DNA of 64,000 bases from positions 1-64,000 of the forward strand of contig JADHYV010000033.1 of assembly GCA_027604705.1 (NCBI GenBank), in the 5' to 3' direction. The stretch comes from Allomyces arbusculus. Its lineage: Eukaryota; Blastocladiomycota; Blastocladiomycetes; Blastocladiales; Blastocladiaceae. Position numbers and translations under genes: made by a program. Below are positions 1 to 10,687 of the stretch, in pieces. Under the pieces are notes generated by a model. The model saw nothing but the letters and a program-made list of their open reading frames with translations, ran no database searches and was not told the origin of the DNA. How positions within the stretch are numbered: the stretch's first letter is position 1; each line of letters begins with the position of its first letter.

Positions 1-235
1 AAGAGATGGTCGAGGTGGGTTGTCGTCGATCGAGACCGTTGGGAGTGTCTTGTATCCTCAAGCAAGGTCGAGACACAGTGGTGGTGCTCGAGAGAACCGA
101 GGAGACTCATCTCAACGAAAAAGGTCCAAGCGCCACATCGCCTGTATTCTTCCCATCGTCCACATCTTGTCGACGGCAGCAGCAAGAAACCATGACACGC
201 GGAACCGCCACTGTAACCCGTGGGGTAGCCACACC

Positions 236-2193
236 TTACTCATCGAACGTCGCAAACGGGTCATTGGGCCCGCACGCAAACTCGCCGGCGACCGCCTCGG
301 GCAACGCAAACAACTTGAGTGCCGACTTGTTCGGGTCCTTCATGAGCAAGTACTTGCCCTCGGGCTGCTTGACGGCGGCCTGCACGACCGTCTCGACAAT
401 CCCCCACGCGTTCTCCAACTGCAGCGACAATTGCGCCGCAAACTCGGCGGGCGCGTACATCGACGCGCCCATCAAGATGTGCTTGGACGGGTCGCGCGCA
501 GCCGCACGCGTCACGTACCCGATCTTGAGCACGTCCGCGTCGGCCAGCAGCGCCTGCAACGTCCACCGCGCGACCTTGTTGGCATTGTTGCGAACTTCCG
601 TCGCGACGACGGCACCGCGCTGCGCGTCGAGCGCCTTGCGCCAGTCGAGCGCGCCAGCGCCCGAGTTGAGCCCGGGCACCTGGTTGAGCGCGCGGAGCGC
701 CATGGTCTTCTTGGTGCCGGCAACGTCGGTCACGGCGTCGAGTTCAGTACGCACGACCAGCTCGAGCGCGTCGCCGAGAATGAACTTGCGGTAGACAAAG
801 GCCGCCGACGGGACGTCGGAGTCAGGCAGACTGGCAAACTGCGGGGCGCGGTCGCCGTAGGTGACCTTCTTCTTGGGGTCGACAACGTGCTGCGCGTAGT
901 GCGCGTTGATGGCGGTCGCTTCCGCGGCCAAGTTGGCCGCCGAGTTGGTCGCGTCCTTGTCGTCGGTCGGCGGCTCGTGCGCGTTCTCGTTGACCGACTG
1001 CAGCTCGATCGTGTTGGGCCGCGAGTCGAGGTAGACGGCATTGTCCCCAACGCGCGTGACAATCACGTCCCACGAATAGACCGACCGCGGCGCCGCCATG
1101 ATCTGCGCCAAGATCGCGTCCGTCGCGTACACCGTGACCACGGGCTCGTCGTCCTCGTCCTCCGGGTCCGGCACGTTCGCCTCCTGCTGTTGCGCGAGCT
1201 CACGAATCACCGGGTCGGCCATCGTCGTCACATTCGCAAACTTGGGCGCGTTCGACGGCGCCAGCGGCACTGCGTTCTTGGTCGACACGCGGTCAAACTG
1301 CTTGCCGTAGGTAGCCACCGCGCCGTACTCGGCAAGCGTCTCGGCCGGCGGGACATGCACGGCCTGCATGTTCTTTGCCAACCGGACCAGATCCCACTCA
1401 GCGACCACCGCCCAGTCGTCGCCGACAGGCACCGACGGCTCGCGCGTGACGCGCGGAGCAAACGACCCGCCGTAACCCCCACGGTACCCGCCGCCGCCGC
1501 CGTACCCGCCACGGGCGTTCCCGCCCTGTTGGCCGCGCCGGTCGCCGCCGCCCTGTTGGCCACGCCGGTCGCCGCCGCGATCGCCACCGCGGTCGGTCCC
1601 GCGGTCGCCGCCGCGCGTGTTACCGCCACCGCGCCCGCCACGGGCCGAGGAACCGCCACGGCCGCCGGCGCCGGGACCGCCGCGGGTCGGCGCGACGAGG
1701 GGGGCCACCGGAGTCGCCGACTGCGTCGTGCGGCCGGTCGCATCGACGGTCGCGAACGAGGCCTCGTCCTGCGCGGCCTGGAACCCAAAGGCGCCTGCGG
1801 GCGCGTCCTGCTGGTACTGCTGGCCTGTGATGATTTTTCGAGCGTCAGCGCAATGTTCGCGCGATCGGCTGGAGCAACATGCGAAAAAAATCAAGCGTAC
1901 CACGACCGCGCTGGTTCCCGCGCTGCTGCTGCTGTTGGCCGGGGCGCGCGCCGCCGTACTTGCCGGCGTCGTCGCCCGTGAACCAGTCGGCAACACGGCC
2001 GAGCTTGTCCTGCTTGACAAAGGGCGTGTAGGGCATGTCGAAGGGCGTCAGTGCCGCCGTCGGCGCCGGGCCAAAGGCGACGGCTACCGTCAAGGAGCAT
2101 GAACGCGTCAGGTCAACTGCCGAGCGAGTGGAAACGGCGCGCAAGCGCGGGCATACCGGGCTGCGCCAAGTCCTTGATCGAGAAGGTCGACAT
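236..2193 (-). CDS. EIF3D: Eukaryotic translation initiation factor 3 subunit D (eIF3d)
   Basis: Subunit of the cytosolic eIF3 complex that recruits the 40S ribosome; eIF3d carries the non-canonical cap-binding domain (family knowledge). Three exons read in frame: 2157-2193, 1901-2083 and 236-1824, giving 602 residues, close to the family length. The 5' end encodes MSTFSIKDLAQP then FGPAPTAALTPFDMPYTPF, matching the conserved eIF3d start (W/FGP...DMPYxPF...DRLGKVADW). A glycine/arginine-rich RGG segment lies at about residues 120-190 and holds a repeated GGDRRGQQGG unit; it is longer than in animal eIF3d. The rest (VPVGDDWAVVAEWDL onward to LVVRTELDAV, VARWTLQALLADADVLKIGYVTR) is the conserved cap-binding core. 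The introns (73 and 76 bp) have donors GTATGC and GTACGC. The ATG at 2193 is chosen because the family N-terminus starts there. Identity is secure. Confidence 0.95.
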
Positions 2194-2634
2194 GGTGGTG
2201 CTGGTTTGGCGGGGATCAACGACGCGAGCGACGCGTTGGTGGTCAGCCAAGGGAGATCGGCGACGGTCGGCGCCGGGGTGTTGTCAAGCGTCACAGGATC
2301 CCACGTGTCGCATCGCCACGGCACGACCTCGTTCGCGCCTGATGGCAACACAAGCTCATCTCGCCATGAATTGGCGAGGCCGCCATCGCCATGATCGATC
2401 AGGTCCTTGCGCACGCACGATTCGTGCTGGCACGATGTCGATCCACACTCTCCACCCTGTCCGGCCGCGGAAAAAGCCGACCTCGCCCTTATAAAAACCG
2501 CGTGGATATGTATATGGTCACAAATGCCGGCCGTCCTGGCCACTTCACCTTCTCTCTTGTCATGTACCCGGGCCACGCCCCAACCGCCGATTCAACTCGC
2601 GTCCTCCACCCCATCCCATCCATCATCGTGCGCA
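2194..2634. other. Gap between eIF3d and the downstream membrane-protein gene
   Basis: This holds the 5' region of eIF3d and the 3' flank of the next minus-strand gene. On the minus strand an AT-rich TTTTTATAAGG stretch near 2495-2505 could be a TATA-like element, but it sits about 300 bp upstream of the eIF3d ATG. I see no gene here. Confidence 0.3.
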
Positions 2635-4470
2635 TCACGCCGTTGCTGCTGCCCCGGTCCGCGCACCTCCCCACCCCCACGCCCACCGTCCCGCGGGCGG
2701 CCTCTCCGGCGCGGGCACCGGCGACGGCGTCGCGATCCGCGACGACCGGCGTCCTGCGCCGCGCGCATGCTGGCACGCGAGCGCCGGTGTTGCCGCGCGC
2801 CGCACGCGCCCGGTTGCCGGCATGTCCACGTCCACGTGCGGTGCCGTCGCCGCGTGCCATGCCGCACGGACGCGGGACGCGAAAACGGCCGCGACCGCGC
2901 GGGACGTCCAGAGCGTGCGCGCCGTGGCGGTCGGGGACGGGGACGGGGACGGGGACGGGGACGGGGACGCCGACGGCGACGTGCGCGGGCGAATCGACTT
3001 GGACCGGTGCCGCCGGCGGGAGATTGCGCGCCGCGTCGGTCTTTCGTCATCGGCACTCGAGCCAGACGTCGTCGAGTCCCATTCCGGCGGGCCGGTGCGG
3101 CGGCGTCCACGCGCACCGTGTCTCATCTTCGCCCACTCACCCCCCGACTCCGCCGTCGATGCGGTACACACGTCCACGGCGCGCTTTACGACCGCGGCCC
3201 CGACCTGCACCCACCACCACGTCCACCCGAGGACCCACGCAACGACAGCCACGGGCACCGTCCACGCGGCAACGACCGCGCGCAGCCACGCGAGGAACAG
3301 CCAGACGGCCCACGGGGCGCGATCCACGCTCCACAGGGCGTGCCGCGGCCCGCGACTACTGCGGCGGCGCGGCGGGGACGGCGACGCCGATGGGACGGGC
3401 GCGGACGCGCGCCGCGCACGGTGCCGCGGCAGAGTGTGCGTGCTGGAGACCGACGCCGTGCGAGTGCGGAGCCGCCGGCGCGGGGACCAGGTCGAGGCAT
3501 CGACCGGCGGAATGGCGTCGTCGCCGGCGGCGGCAGCAAGGACGGCCGCCGCCGCGTGGTGGACCGCGTCTACCGCCTGCTGCGCGGCAGAGAGTAACTG
3601 GTGTGCGGCAGTGTCGCCCGGTGCGGCGGCGGCAGCGATTCGCCGACGCAGTCGTCTCCGGCGCGCGGCGATGGCCGCGACGTGCGCGAGCGCGCGGACC
3701 GATCCGGTGACGGCGACGAGCAGCGGGTCGATCTCGTCGAGCAGCCACGTGTGGAGTCGCGCCTGCAGGACGGCGAGGAGAACAGCGGCGACGACGGGTG
3801 CGGCGACGGCGGAAGCGAGGAGCGCGCGGCGCACGACACGGTCGTGGCCCGAGACGGAGACGGTCGCGTGGAACGCGATCCCGGCCGAGGAGGCGACAGG
3901 ATGATCGGCGGCGGGTGATGGCGCGCGTGATGATGCGGCGGCCGCGGGGTCGGACGGGAAGGAGGGTTTGACCGCGGCGGCGGCGGCGGCCGCGCGGTAG
4001 AGCCGCCAGGGTACGTCCATGACGAGCACAAGACAGGCGGCGACCAGCGCGAACGTCGCGGCGCCGAGAAGCGTGGGGGGCGCGTCGGCGCGGAAGGCGG
4101 CGGCCGCGGACACGGCAATCGCCGTCGCCGGGTGCACGGCCGCGTCGATGGCGCGGCGGAGAACGGAACGGAGGGCGGGGCACCGCGTGGTCGAGGGACG
4201 CGTGTTGCTGGTGCGTACGGCCCATGCTGGAGGCGAGCGGGACCGAAGCGGGAAATGCGCCGAGGGACGACGCGACCGGCGACCGGCGGTGCTTGGCGGA
4301 GGCCACGACGACGGGACCGAGGCCGTGCGCGCTCGGGCATGGGGCGTGTCGGCGGGTTTGCGCGCGTCGCGTGTCGCGGCGGCGGCGGCGGGCGCGGGCG
4401 GCGGTGGTGACGGCGGTGCCGGGACCGGGAGGCCCGCGACGGCGGCGAGCCGGTCGAGCAGGGACGGCAT
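2635..4470 (-). CDS. Uncharacterised multi-pass membrane protein
   Basis: An uninterrupted frame of 611 residues; I do not recognise a family. The start is the first true ATG (MPSLLDRLAAVAGLP); the frame is open 14 codons further up only from a GTG. The N-terminal ~110 residues are Pro/Ala/Ser-rich and likely disordered. Hydrophobic segments follow: about 133-160 (LLGAATFALVAACLVLVMDV), about 220-245 (ALLASAVAAPVVAAVLLAVL) and a long Trp-rich pair at about 385-430 (WAVWLFLAWLRAVVAAW, then VAVVAWVLGWTWWWVQ). These suggest three or four membrane passes. The C-terminus is Arg/Ser-rich and contains a Ser-Pro run encoded by a hexanucleotide repeat. Strong third-position GC bias and the lack of stops support real coding. 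Function is unknown. A short C-terminal exon could be missed. Confidence 0.6.
   Translation of the reverse strand: MPSLLDRLAAVAGLPVPAPPSPPPPAPAAAAATRDARKPADTPHARARTASVPSSWPPPSTAGRRSRRPSAHFPLRSRSPPAWAVRTSNTRPSTTRCPALRSVLRRAIDAAVHPATAIAVSAAAAFRADAPPTLLGAATFALVAACLVLVMDVPWRLYRAAAAAAAVKPSFPSDPAAAASSRAPSPAADHPVASSAGIAFHATVSVSGHDRVVRRALLASAVAAPVVAAVLLAVLQARLHTWLLDEIDPLLVAVTGSVRALAHVAAIAARRRRLRRRIAAAAAPGDTAAHQLLSAAQQAVDAVHHAAAAVLAAAAGDDAIPPVDASTWSPRRRLRTRTASVSSTHTLPRHRARRASAPVPSASPSPPRRRSSRGPRHALWSVDRAPWAVWLFLAWLRAVVAAWTVPVAVVAWVLGWTWWWVQVGAAVVKRAVDVCTASTAESGGEWAKMRHGARGRRRTGPPEWDSTTSGSSADDERPTRRAISRRRHRSKSIRPRTSPSASPSPSPSPSPSPTATARTLWTSRAVAAVFASRVRAAWHAATAPHVDVDMPATGRVRRAATPALACQHARGAGRRSSRIATPSPVPAPERPPAGRWAWGWGGARTGAAATA
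2931..2970. repeat. GGGGAC hexanucleotide tandem repeat inside a coding exon
   Basis: About six tandem copies of GGGGAC (CCCCGT on the minus strand) encode an alternating Ser-Pro run in the membrane-protein gene. It is a multiple of three, so copy-number change would keep the frame. Confidence 0.85.
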
Positions 4471-4728
4471 GATCGGTGGCCAGCTCGACGAGACGAGGGA
4501 GAGGGGCGTCACGCGCAGCCAGAGAGAGATGGACGGAAGGGGAGCGCGCGCGCGGCGGGCACCGAGTGCGGCGGGTTGGTGGCGGCCGGCGTCGTCGTCG
4601 CTGGGCGGTGTGATCGACGTCGTCGTCGACGTCGTCGCCGGTGAGGGAGCCGCGCGCCGGTCTGTCCCGCGGCCGGTGCGTCCGGCCTGCGGCCTTCAGA
4701 TGTGAGAACAGGCGTCGCAACACGCCCT

Positions 4729-4806
4729 CGAACGCGACGCACCCCGAACGCGACGCACCCTCGCGCGCGACGCACCTCGCGCGCATCGCACCTTCGAACG
4801 CGGCGC
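4729..4806. repeat. Degenerate GAACGCGACGCACC repeats
   Basis: Four to five imperfect copies of a 14-18 bp unit (cGAACGCGACGCACC, then CGCGCGACGCACC and variants) lie in the 470-bp gap between the membrane-protein gene and the flavin-reductase gene. No coding signal spans them convincingly. Confidence 0.6.
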
Positions 4807-4944
4807 GTCCGCGGTCACGCTCGTTTGCGTCAACGTCGGCGGCCGATCTCTCGCTGGTGCTGCAGACACGTCCGCGCGCCTTCAAACGCAGCCAAAGAAC
4901 CGATCCTTCATTCATTTCATCGACCCACGCGCACCCCCAAACGC

Positions 4945-5697
4945 CTACACCGCCGCGCCCGGCCGGTCGGCCGTCGTCGTATACTCGCGGTTCACATACA
5001 CCAGCGACTTGACCCCCGCGCGCGGCGGCACCACCACTTGACGCACCTCGGCAAACCAGACCGTGTGGTCGGCCACCTCGAGCGCCTCGCCCGCCACGCA
5101 CTCGAGCACCGCCAAGCACCCGCCGACCACGGGCACGCCCGCGACCTCCCCCTCCACACTCGGCGGCATCACCTGCTGCGTCGCGGGTACTGCATACTGC
5201 GCGGCGAGCCCCGCCTGGTCGTGCGCGAGCAAGTGCACGAGAAACGGCTGCCGCGGCTGTTGTTGCAGCAGCGCCGTCATGCGCGACGGAATGCGCAGCG
5301 CAAACGAGACGGTGGCCGGGCACAGCGCGACGGACGTGAAGCTCGAGATCGTCGCGTACCGGAACGCGCGCGGGGTGGAATTGGACGCGGCGCCGAGGAC
5401 CGCGACGGGGAACGCTTGGTGCCGCATCGTCGTGCGGAAGGCCGCGTCGAGCGGGTCGGCAGCAGCGCCGGTCGCCGGTGGAGATGGTGCCTGCTGAAAG
5501 GAACGGCCATCGTCAGCGACAATCATACCAACTTTGATTCCCTTGGAACCGAGTCGCGGGACGGGACCCACCAAAAAGAATGAAGCATGCTGGGGTCAAC
5601 CCACCGTCGCCGTCGTGGATTGTGCGCGCCATGCTGTCGTTGCGGCCGTGGCCGCCGATCGCCGCCAGCACTGTGCTGCGACCAGGGTCCGGATCAT
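4945..5697 (-). CDS. Flavin-reductase-like domain protein, probably mitochondrial
   Basis: Two exons, 5605-5697 and 4945-5493, give 213 residues. Exon 1 encodes MIRTLVAAQCWRRSAATAAT..., an Arg/Ala/Thr-rich, acid-free stretch typical of a mitochondrial targeting sequence. Exon 2 carries the FMN-binding split-barrel flavin-reductase domain: FRTTMRHQAFPVAVLGA, then RAFRYATISSFTSVALCP, FALRIPSRM, FLVHLLAHDQ and VADHTVWFAEVRQV. Members reduce FMN/FAD with NAD(P)H, often to supply a partner monooxygenase. The intron (5494-5604, donor GTGGGT, acceptor TTTCAG, GCTGAC branch-like site) keeps phase 0. An ATG 39 codons upstream (about 5814) is in frame, but the MIRTL start leaves a better presequence. 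The domain call is strong; substrate and partner are unknown. Confidence 0.83.
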
Positions 5698-6076
5698 GGT
5701 TACGCGTGGTCTTGCTGCTGGTGCAGGATCGCTAAGTCGTTCAGGGAGCGGCGTGCAGCTTTGATTGTCGATGGTGATTGCCGGTCGTGAGCAGCTCCCG
5801 AAGAAGCTGACCAAAAAACATGAACGGAGTGATCAGGCATCAACACTGCACACGCGGTACCCACGTGTACTGTCTCGCGCTCTGAGCGACGCACCCCTTG
5901 GACCCCCTCGCTGCTCAGTTCCACGGGACAACGAGAAGACGCGCCTGTCCGACGGACCGGCTGTCCTGCCAGTGCCAAAGCAAATAATAATCGAAATTGG
6001 ACCATAAATTATCGTCAACAAATGCAAACCAAAATCAACCACCAACCAACCCACCCTCCACCTCCACGACCTCCGT
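5698..6076. other. Intergenic gap
   Basis: Promoter region of the flavin-reductase gene plus the 3' flank of the Seb1-like gene, both on the minus strand. I see no gene or structured repeat. Confidence 0.4.
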
Positions 6077-8887
6077 TCAATCCATCCCGCGGCCCTGCAC
6101 CGGGTACGCCTCCGGGCTCCTCACCCACCGCTCCGTGCGCCCAGCATACCCCGGTCTCGGCGACCCACTCCCTCCTCCCGTCGTCCCCTGCGCCCACGGC
6201 CGCGGCGCCCCACCGACCGTCGGATAATCGCGGTCCCTGCCGGCGCCATCTTCACCGCGGCGCGCCGTCGACGACCCCTCGCGCATCGGCTGGAGCACGT
6301 CCGGCTCCTCGATTGTGATCCCGCCGCGCAACGCACCGGACCGAATCCCGCCGGCTTTCGACGACACGAGCGCGCGGTGGTCGTTGGGCGTCAGGTCGCG
6401 GTCGAGGTCGGCAATGATGAACCCGGCGGTCTTGTCGAACAAGGGCTTGGGGCCGAACCCGGAGCCCCACTTGACGTGTAAGGTGGAGGAACCGAGCGTC
6501 GCGCGGTGGTCGAGCGCGCGGCGCGCGGCGTTGGCTTGTGCGCGCGTGCGGAACTTGACGAACGCGTGGCCGCGCGCCGGGTTGACCTACGTGTGAGGAG
6601 ACAGGGCGCGGGTGAGGGTGAGTTGTCGGAATGCCGGGTGCTGGGTGGTGTGTGGGCGCGAGGCATGCGGGACGCGTTTGGCCGGTGGAGTAGGTCTGGG
6701 CGACCTGGTGCCATCGTGGTTACCGGAGCCCCTGCGGCCCCACGCGGTGCAATGCACGGAGCCGTGCCGACTGCTTGTTGGCGACGGGCGACTGATCGTC
6801 GGCTAGGACACGAAGGCACCGACCGGCTCGCCTTGACGCGCACGTCGTGCGGCTGGACAAATGAATGCCGTGTATTGCGTCGTGCCAGTTCGCACCTCCA
6901 CCAGTTTCGTGCACGAGTCCACATGCACTCGCAACCGACGGCGCATAGTAAGATGATCAGACACGTTACCATGACGCTATCGAGGTGGCCAAACGGACTG
7001 AACAGGTCTTGCAGCGTCTCCTTGGTCACTTCGTGCGTGACGCCGCCAATGTAGAGCGTGCGCGAAAGCACTGATGGGGGTGGAAAGAATGCGACGCGCC
7101 GTGTTCGTGTTCGTGTTCGTGTTCGTGCAGAGTGGACCAAGTGTAAAATGAGCACATGAAGAAGACCGCGTTCACGTCGACGTCCGCGTCAGGCCGCGAG
7201 TCAAGCCAAACGCCATGGCCCAACGATTAGTTTGATGATGATGGAGAACAGCAACGAGCCCGCCAAATCGACCGTGAAAATGTTGATCGTGACGCAAGAC
7301 GTCGGTGCGCGATTGTCCACCGATGAGCGGGATCAACGTGGTTGAAATAACGCAGACAAGTAGATGAGACCGCGCGAGTATGCAGCCAAATGGTCGAGAT
7401 GCGCGTGATCGAGACGTTGACGGAGACCAAGGCCAGGTCGTTCACGCGTTGACAGGTTGGAGGAAAAAGAATACAAGAGCGTAAGCGGAACATTTGTCAG
7501 TAAACCAGTCCAATCCACCTTTTCCCGCCACAGCCTGCGCACGAAGCCTCTTCGTACCCTTGATCTCATTCGGCCCGCACCCGCCCTCGACCTGCACCCA
7601 CTCGCCCACCAACCCCGACGCCTCGGACGCCGTCGGCACCCCATCCGCACCAATCGGCGGTGGAGGAACCAGTCCCCCGGGCATCCCCTGCTGCTGGAGG
7701 ATCGCCGACGCGAGCCCCATCGCGAGCGGGTTCGACTGCATGAGCATCGCAAACGCCGCCGGATCGAGAGGCGGCAACGGCGGCACCCCGCCCGTCGCAC
7801 CCGGCAGCGGCAGGAGCGCCATTTGCATTGGCGGTGGCGGCGGCGGGAGCGGCAACGACGCGGGTGCCGGGGCGGGTGCCGGAGCCGGTGCGGCACTGCC
7901 CGTGAGCGACGCGAGCATGGCTGCGAGCGGGTTGGTCGTGTCGGCCGGTACCGCCGCGGGCGCCGGGGCCGCAGGCAGCGGCAGGGTTGGCAGGACGATC
8001 GTCGGCGGCGCCGCGACTGTGCTGGCGGCGAACATGGGCGGCGGCGGAGTCGCCGTGGAACTTGGAGTATTGTTGTTGCTGAATGTCAGCGCTGTTGTGA
8101 GCGACTGGAGCAGCGCCGACGGGTCGATCAGCGGCGGTGCGGGTGGGCCGGAGACGGGGACGGCCGGCGGCGGTGCGGTGCCCGGGACCGCGACCGACAC
8201 GGAGACGGGTACCGGGGTTGCCGAAGTGGCATGGCCATTGCCGACGTGCGGGCTCGATGTGTGGTGCACGGAGGGCGACGCGAGCGCGCTCGACGACGAC
8301 GGGACGCGAAGGACCCACTTGGCAATGGCCTTGTCGAGGAACTCGGGCGGGAAGACCTTGTTGGCGCGCCACACGTCAAGGAGCTTTTTGACGCGCTCCT
8401 GTTGGTGGAGCGAGCACGGAGGAGCCACAAGTCAGTCCTGAGCACGTAGAGGAGCGTACAGAGTACACAACACAAGGAGACGTACTCGGTCCTTGTCGGG
8501 CCCCTTGGCAATCTCGGGCGTGAGCCCCGGGAGCAGCCCGAGAAACTGGCGCACGTACAAGTCCTTGTCCTTGAACTGGGCGAGCGAAGCGCGGCAAATC
8601 GAGTCGACAAGGTAGAGGCCCGAGAGCTTGAATTCGGGCGGGCACTTGCGCACAAACCGTGCGACCAGGTAGGCGACGGTCGCGACCAAGTCGGGCGACT
8701 GCGCATGCTTGAGCGCGGCCTTGGTGAGCGACTGCACGCGCGAGGCCGAAATGGGTGGGCGTGATTCGAGTACGGCGCGCAGGTCGCGGTCGTAGTCGAC
8801 CATGGGCTTGGGTAGCTGGTTGGGTGGCAGCGGGGCGGCAGTTGGGCCTGCGATCGATGAGGGCGGCGGCGCAGTGGACGCAGACAT
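6077..8887 (-). CDS. seb1: Seb1/Nrd1/SCAF-type RNA polymerase II CTD-binding, RNA-binding termination factor
   Basis: Four exons (8486-8887, 7558-8398, 6970-7070, 6077-6586) give 617 residues, close to fission-yeast Seb1. The CID occupies about residues 15-165 (MVDYDRDLRAVLESRPPISASRVQSLT split here in part, FKLSGLYLVDSICR, LLDVWRANKVFPPEFLD) and in this family binds the phosphorylated Pol II CTD. A Pro/Ala-rich linker follows. The split RRM begins at about 415 with KVLSRTLYIGGV and continues with GHAFVKFRTRAQANAARRAL, then the family-specific extension WGSGFGPKPLFDK...IIADLDRDLTPND and ITIEEPDV. All junctions are in phase. Introns 2 and 3 (487 and 383 bp) are several times longer than others here and both lie around the RRM. 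Likely role: termination and 3'-end choice of Pol II transcripts. Gene symbol is by homology only. Confidence 0.92.
7101..7128. repeat. GTGTTC hexamer repeat in intron 2 of the Seb1-like gene
   Basis: About four tandem copies of GTGTTC (GAACAC on the minus strand) lie just upstream of the 3' splice site of the long intron. Confidence 0.75.
7205..7465 (-). pseudogene. Possible remnant of a multi-pass membrane (cation-efflux-like) protein within an intron
   Basis: Inside the 487-bp intron, minus-strand frames contain NDLALVSVNVSITRISTIW and, in a second frame, VDLAGSLLFSIIIKLIVGPW. Order, spacing and the (N)D...W / VD(P)xG...W pattern recall transmembrane segments 5 and 6 of cation diffusion facilitators. 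A stop codon and a frame change separate the pieces, so it cannot be one intact exon. It could instead be chance hydrophobic coding in an intron. Low confidence. Confidence 0.25.
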
Positions 8888-9754
8888 GGCGGCGGTGACA
8901 ATCGTGTGTCGTTCTGCAGTTCCAGTGGCGAGTCTTGTGCGGGAGGTTGTCGTGCAGCTGGTGCGGCGAGCGTGTCGTTTCGGGCGCGACGTGGTTGGCG
9001 AGGTAGCTCTTGACCGTGACTTGGAGCGACCTGGAGCACGCCCGTTGCGCTGCGGTGGCAACGCAGCGATCTAAGGGAGACGCACCACGTGCCATAGTGT
9101 GACCGCGTCAGTCGCCTTGCCGTGCCGGCCGACAGTTTGGCTCCCGCCGCACTGAACGTGCAGCTTGCATCTTGCATCTTGCAGAGCCCCCTCGCGTCGA
9201 GGGTCGTGGAATACACGCGGCATCCCACCCGGGTTCTCATGTCTCCCCCCTCCGCGCGTCTCCGCGGCGGGCCTGGACGAGCGGCAGCAGAGGTGTCGGA
9301 ATTCGCACGCGTCGCTCGTTCTTGCGCTCCCATGCGACGGGCGAGTTGCAAGCGACGCAGCAGTTGCAGCGAGTGACGGCGGCCTGCATGTGCAGATCAA
9401 GACGAGGTGCCAACGGCGCCGCGGTTGAGGCCGAGTTCGTTGTTTGACAGGGCCGGTGTTGGTCGTTGTGCAACGAACGACACGTCAAGCGCGCCTGTTC
9501 GCGCGCCGGTGGTGTCCGCCAGTTGGTGATGCGGTCATGCGCGGTTTCAGGTCGTGGGCCGAGCGCCGCTCGCTGGACGCGCGCCGTCTGATCACGTCCG
9601 GCATCAACCGATACGCAATCGACGCGTCGCACTCGCCGCTCCACCGCAGGTCCATGGCCCTCTCTCTCTCCTCACCTTCGCCGACCTCGGCCACACGCTG
9701 CCCGCAACTGCACAGCACCGCACCGCCGATCCGCACCGCGTGCCGCCACCGACC
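8888..9754. promoter_or_regulatory. Divergent intergenic region between the Seb1-like gene and a small unknown gene
   Basis: The two flanking genes point away from each other, so both promoters must lie in these 867 bp. I see no clear TATA box or repeat. An unspliced 5' UTR exon cannot be excluded. Confidence 0.45.
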
Positions 9755-10092
9755 ATGTCCATGACCGCCAGCACCATCCCGGGCCTGTTCGGCCCGACCG
9801 TCATGCCCACTGCCGCGCCCGACCCGCTCGCGCAACCCGCCGCCGCCCAACCGCGCCCGAGCATTTTCGGGTGGTCCGAAGCGGACCCGACGACCGCGGC
9901 GATGAAATCCGCCGCCGCGCCCGCGCCAATGCCCGCGAAACCGACCCTGTTAGGCACTGCGCCCACCACCACCGGCACAGGCGGCCCGGACCTCGGACTC
10001 CCGACGGGCACGGAGCCGTCGGCGCTGACATACGATCTGGGCGCACGGCTCGTGCACTTGTTCTTTGACATCGTGCGCTTCGGGAGTACGCG

Positions 10093-10167
<75 letters not shown>

Positions 10168-10384
10168 GTGGATCGCCACCGCTGACGGCAACACTCGCGC
10201 AGTTCACACCGTTGCGACCGTGACGCGGTTCATGGTTTCAAACCCAATCACGCGCCCGATCGCGTGGCTCTGGCTCGAAGTCATCAAGCAGTTGGCGTCG
10301 CTCGCGCTCGGCGCGAGCCGCGGACTCGTCGAGGTTGTGATTGATATGATGCAGCCTAAGATCGCGTTGCCCGCTTCCGAGTAG
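9755..10384 (+). CDS. Small uncharacterised protein
   Basis: Two exons (9755-10085 and 10203-10384) give 170 residues. Exon 1 starts MSMTASTIPGLFGPT and is Pro/Ala/Thr-rich to about residue 90, then YDLGARLVHLFFDIVRFG. Exon 2 continues HTVATVTRFMVSNPITRPIA and ends with a hydrophobic, possibly amphipathic helical stretch (WLWLEVIKQLASLALGASRG). The intron uses donor GTACGC, a CTGAC branch-like site and acceptor CGCAG, and contains the long CT repeat; reading through it would give a spurious Leu-Ser run. I do not recognise the family. The hydrophobic C-terminal half might associate with a membrane. Confidence 0.55.
10098..10165. repeat. (CT)n microsatellite in an intron
   Basis: About 33 uninterrupted CT dinucleotides fill more than half of a 117-bp intron, between donor and branch site, making an extreme polypyrimidine tract on the sense strand. 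Confidence 0.95.
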
Positions 10385-10687
10385 ATGCGGAGGCCGGTGC
10401 CGCGAGGTGACGAGGGCGCGACGCGAGCGCGTGGGGTAGATGAGCGGCGTGCCGGGTTAAGGGGGGGGGGGGGGGAGCCCGTGGAGGAGCTTGCGATTGA
10501 TGCGATGTCGCGTCGCGTCGTTGGTGACCAGAGTCGCGCGAGGGAAACCATATTTGTTCATTTCTTGTTCTGTATCCAAGCAAAACTGGGTGCGAGAGTA
10601 AAGTCTAGGCAAAAAGATCAAAAAGAGGGATCCAAAAAATATAAATCACAGCAAACACCACCCCTCCTTCAAACCCGCGTCCGTCCT
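10385..10687. other. Convergent 3' gap with a 15-bp poly-G run
   Basis: Tail-to-tail space between the small plus-strand gene and the minus-strand membrane protein. It contains 15 consecutive G at about 10461-10475 and AT-rich stretches likely used for 3'-end formation. No gene seen. Confidence 0.4.

Noticed and set aside
20-1981. Long plus-strand open frame (653 codons) across the eIF3d gene
   Set aside because: Antisense shadow of eIF3d caused by high third-position GC; Arg-rich, no family motif, and starts at a TTG.
6391-7155. Separate cyclophilin-type or stand-alone RRM gene
   Set aside because: The RRM half joins in phase to the CID exons through KVLSRTLYIGG, and the post-RRM extension (WGSGFGPK, EEPD) is specific to Seb1/Nrd1/SCAF proteins.
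10098-10165. Leu-Ser repeat protein segment in the small gene at 9755
   Set aside because: A good donor, branch site and acceptor flank the CT run and keep the frame, so it is intronic.
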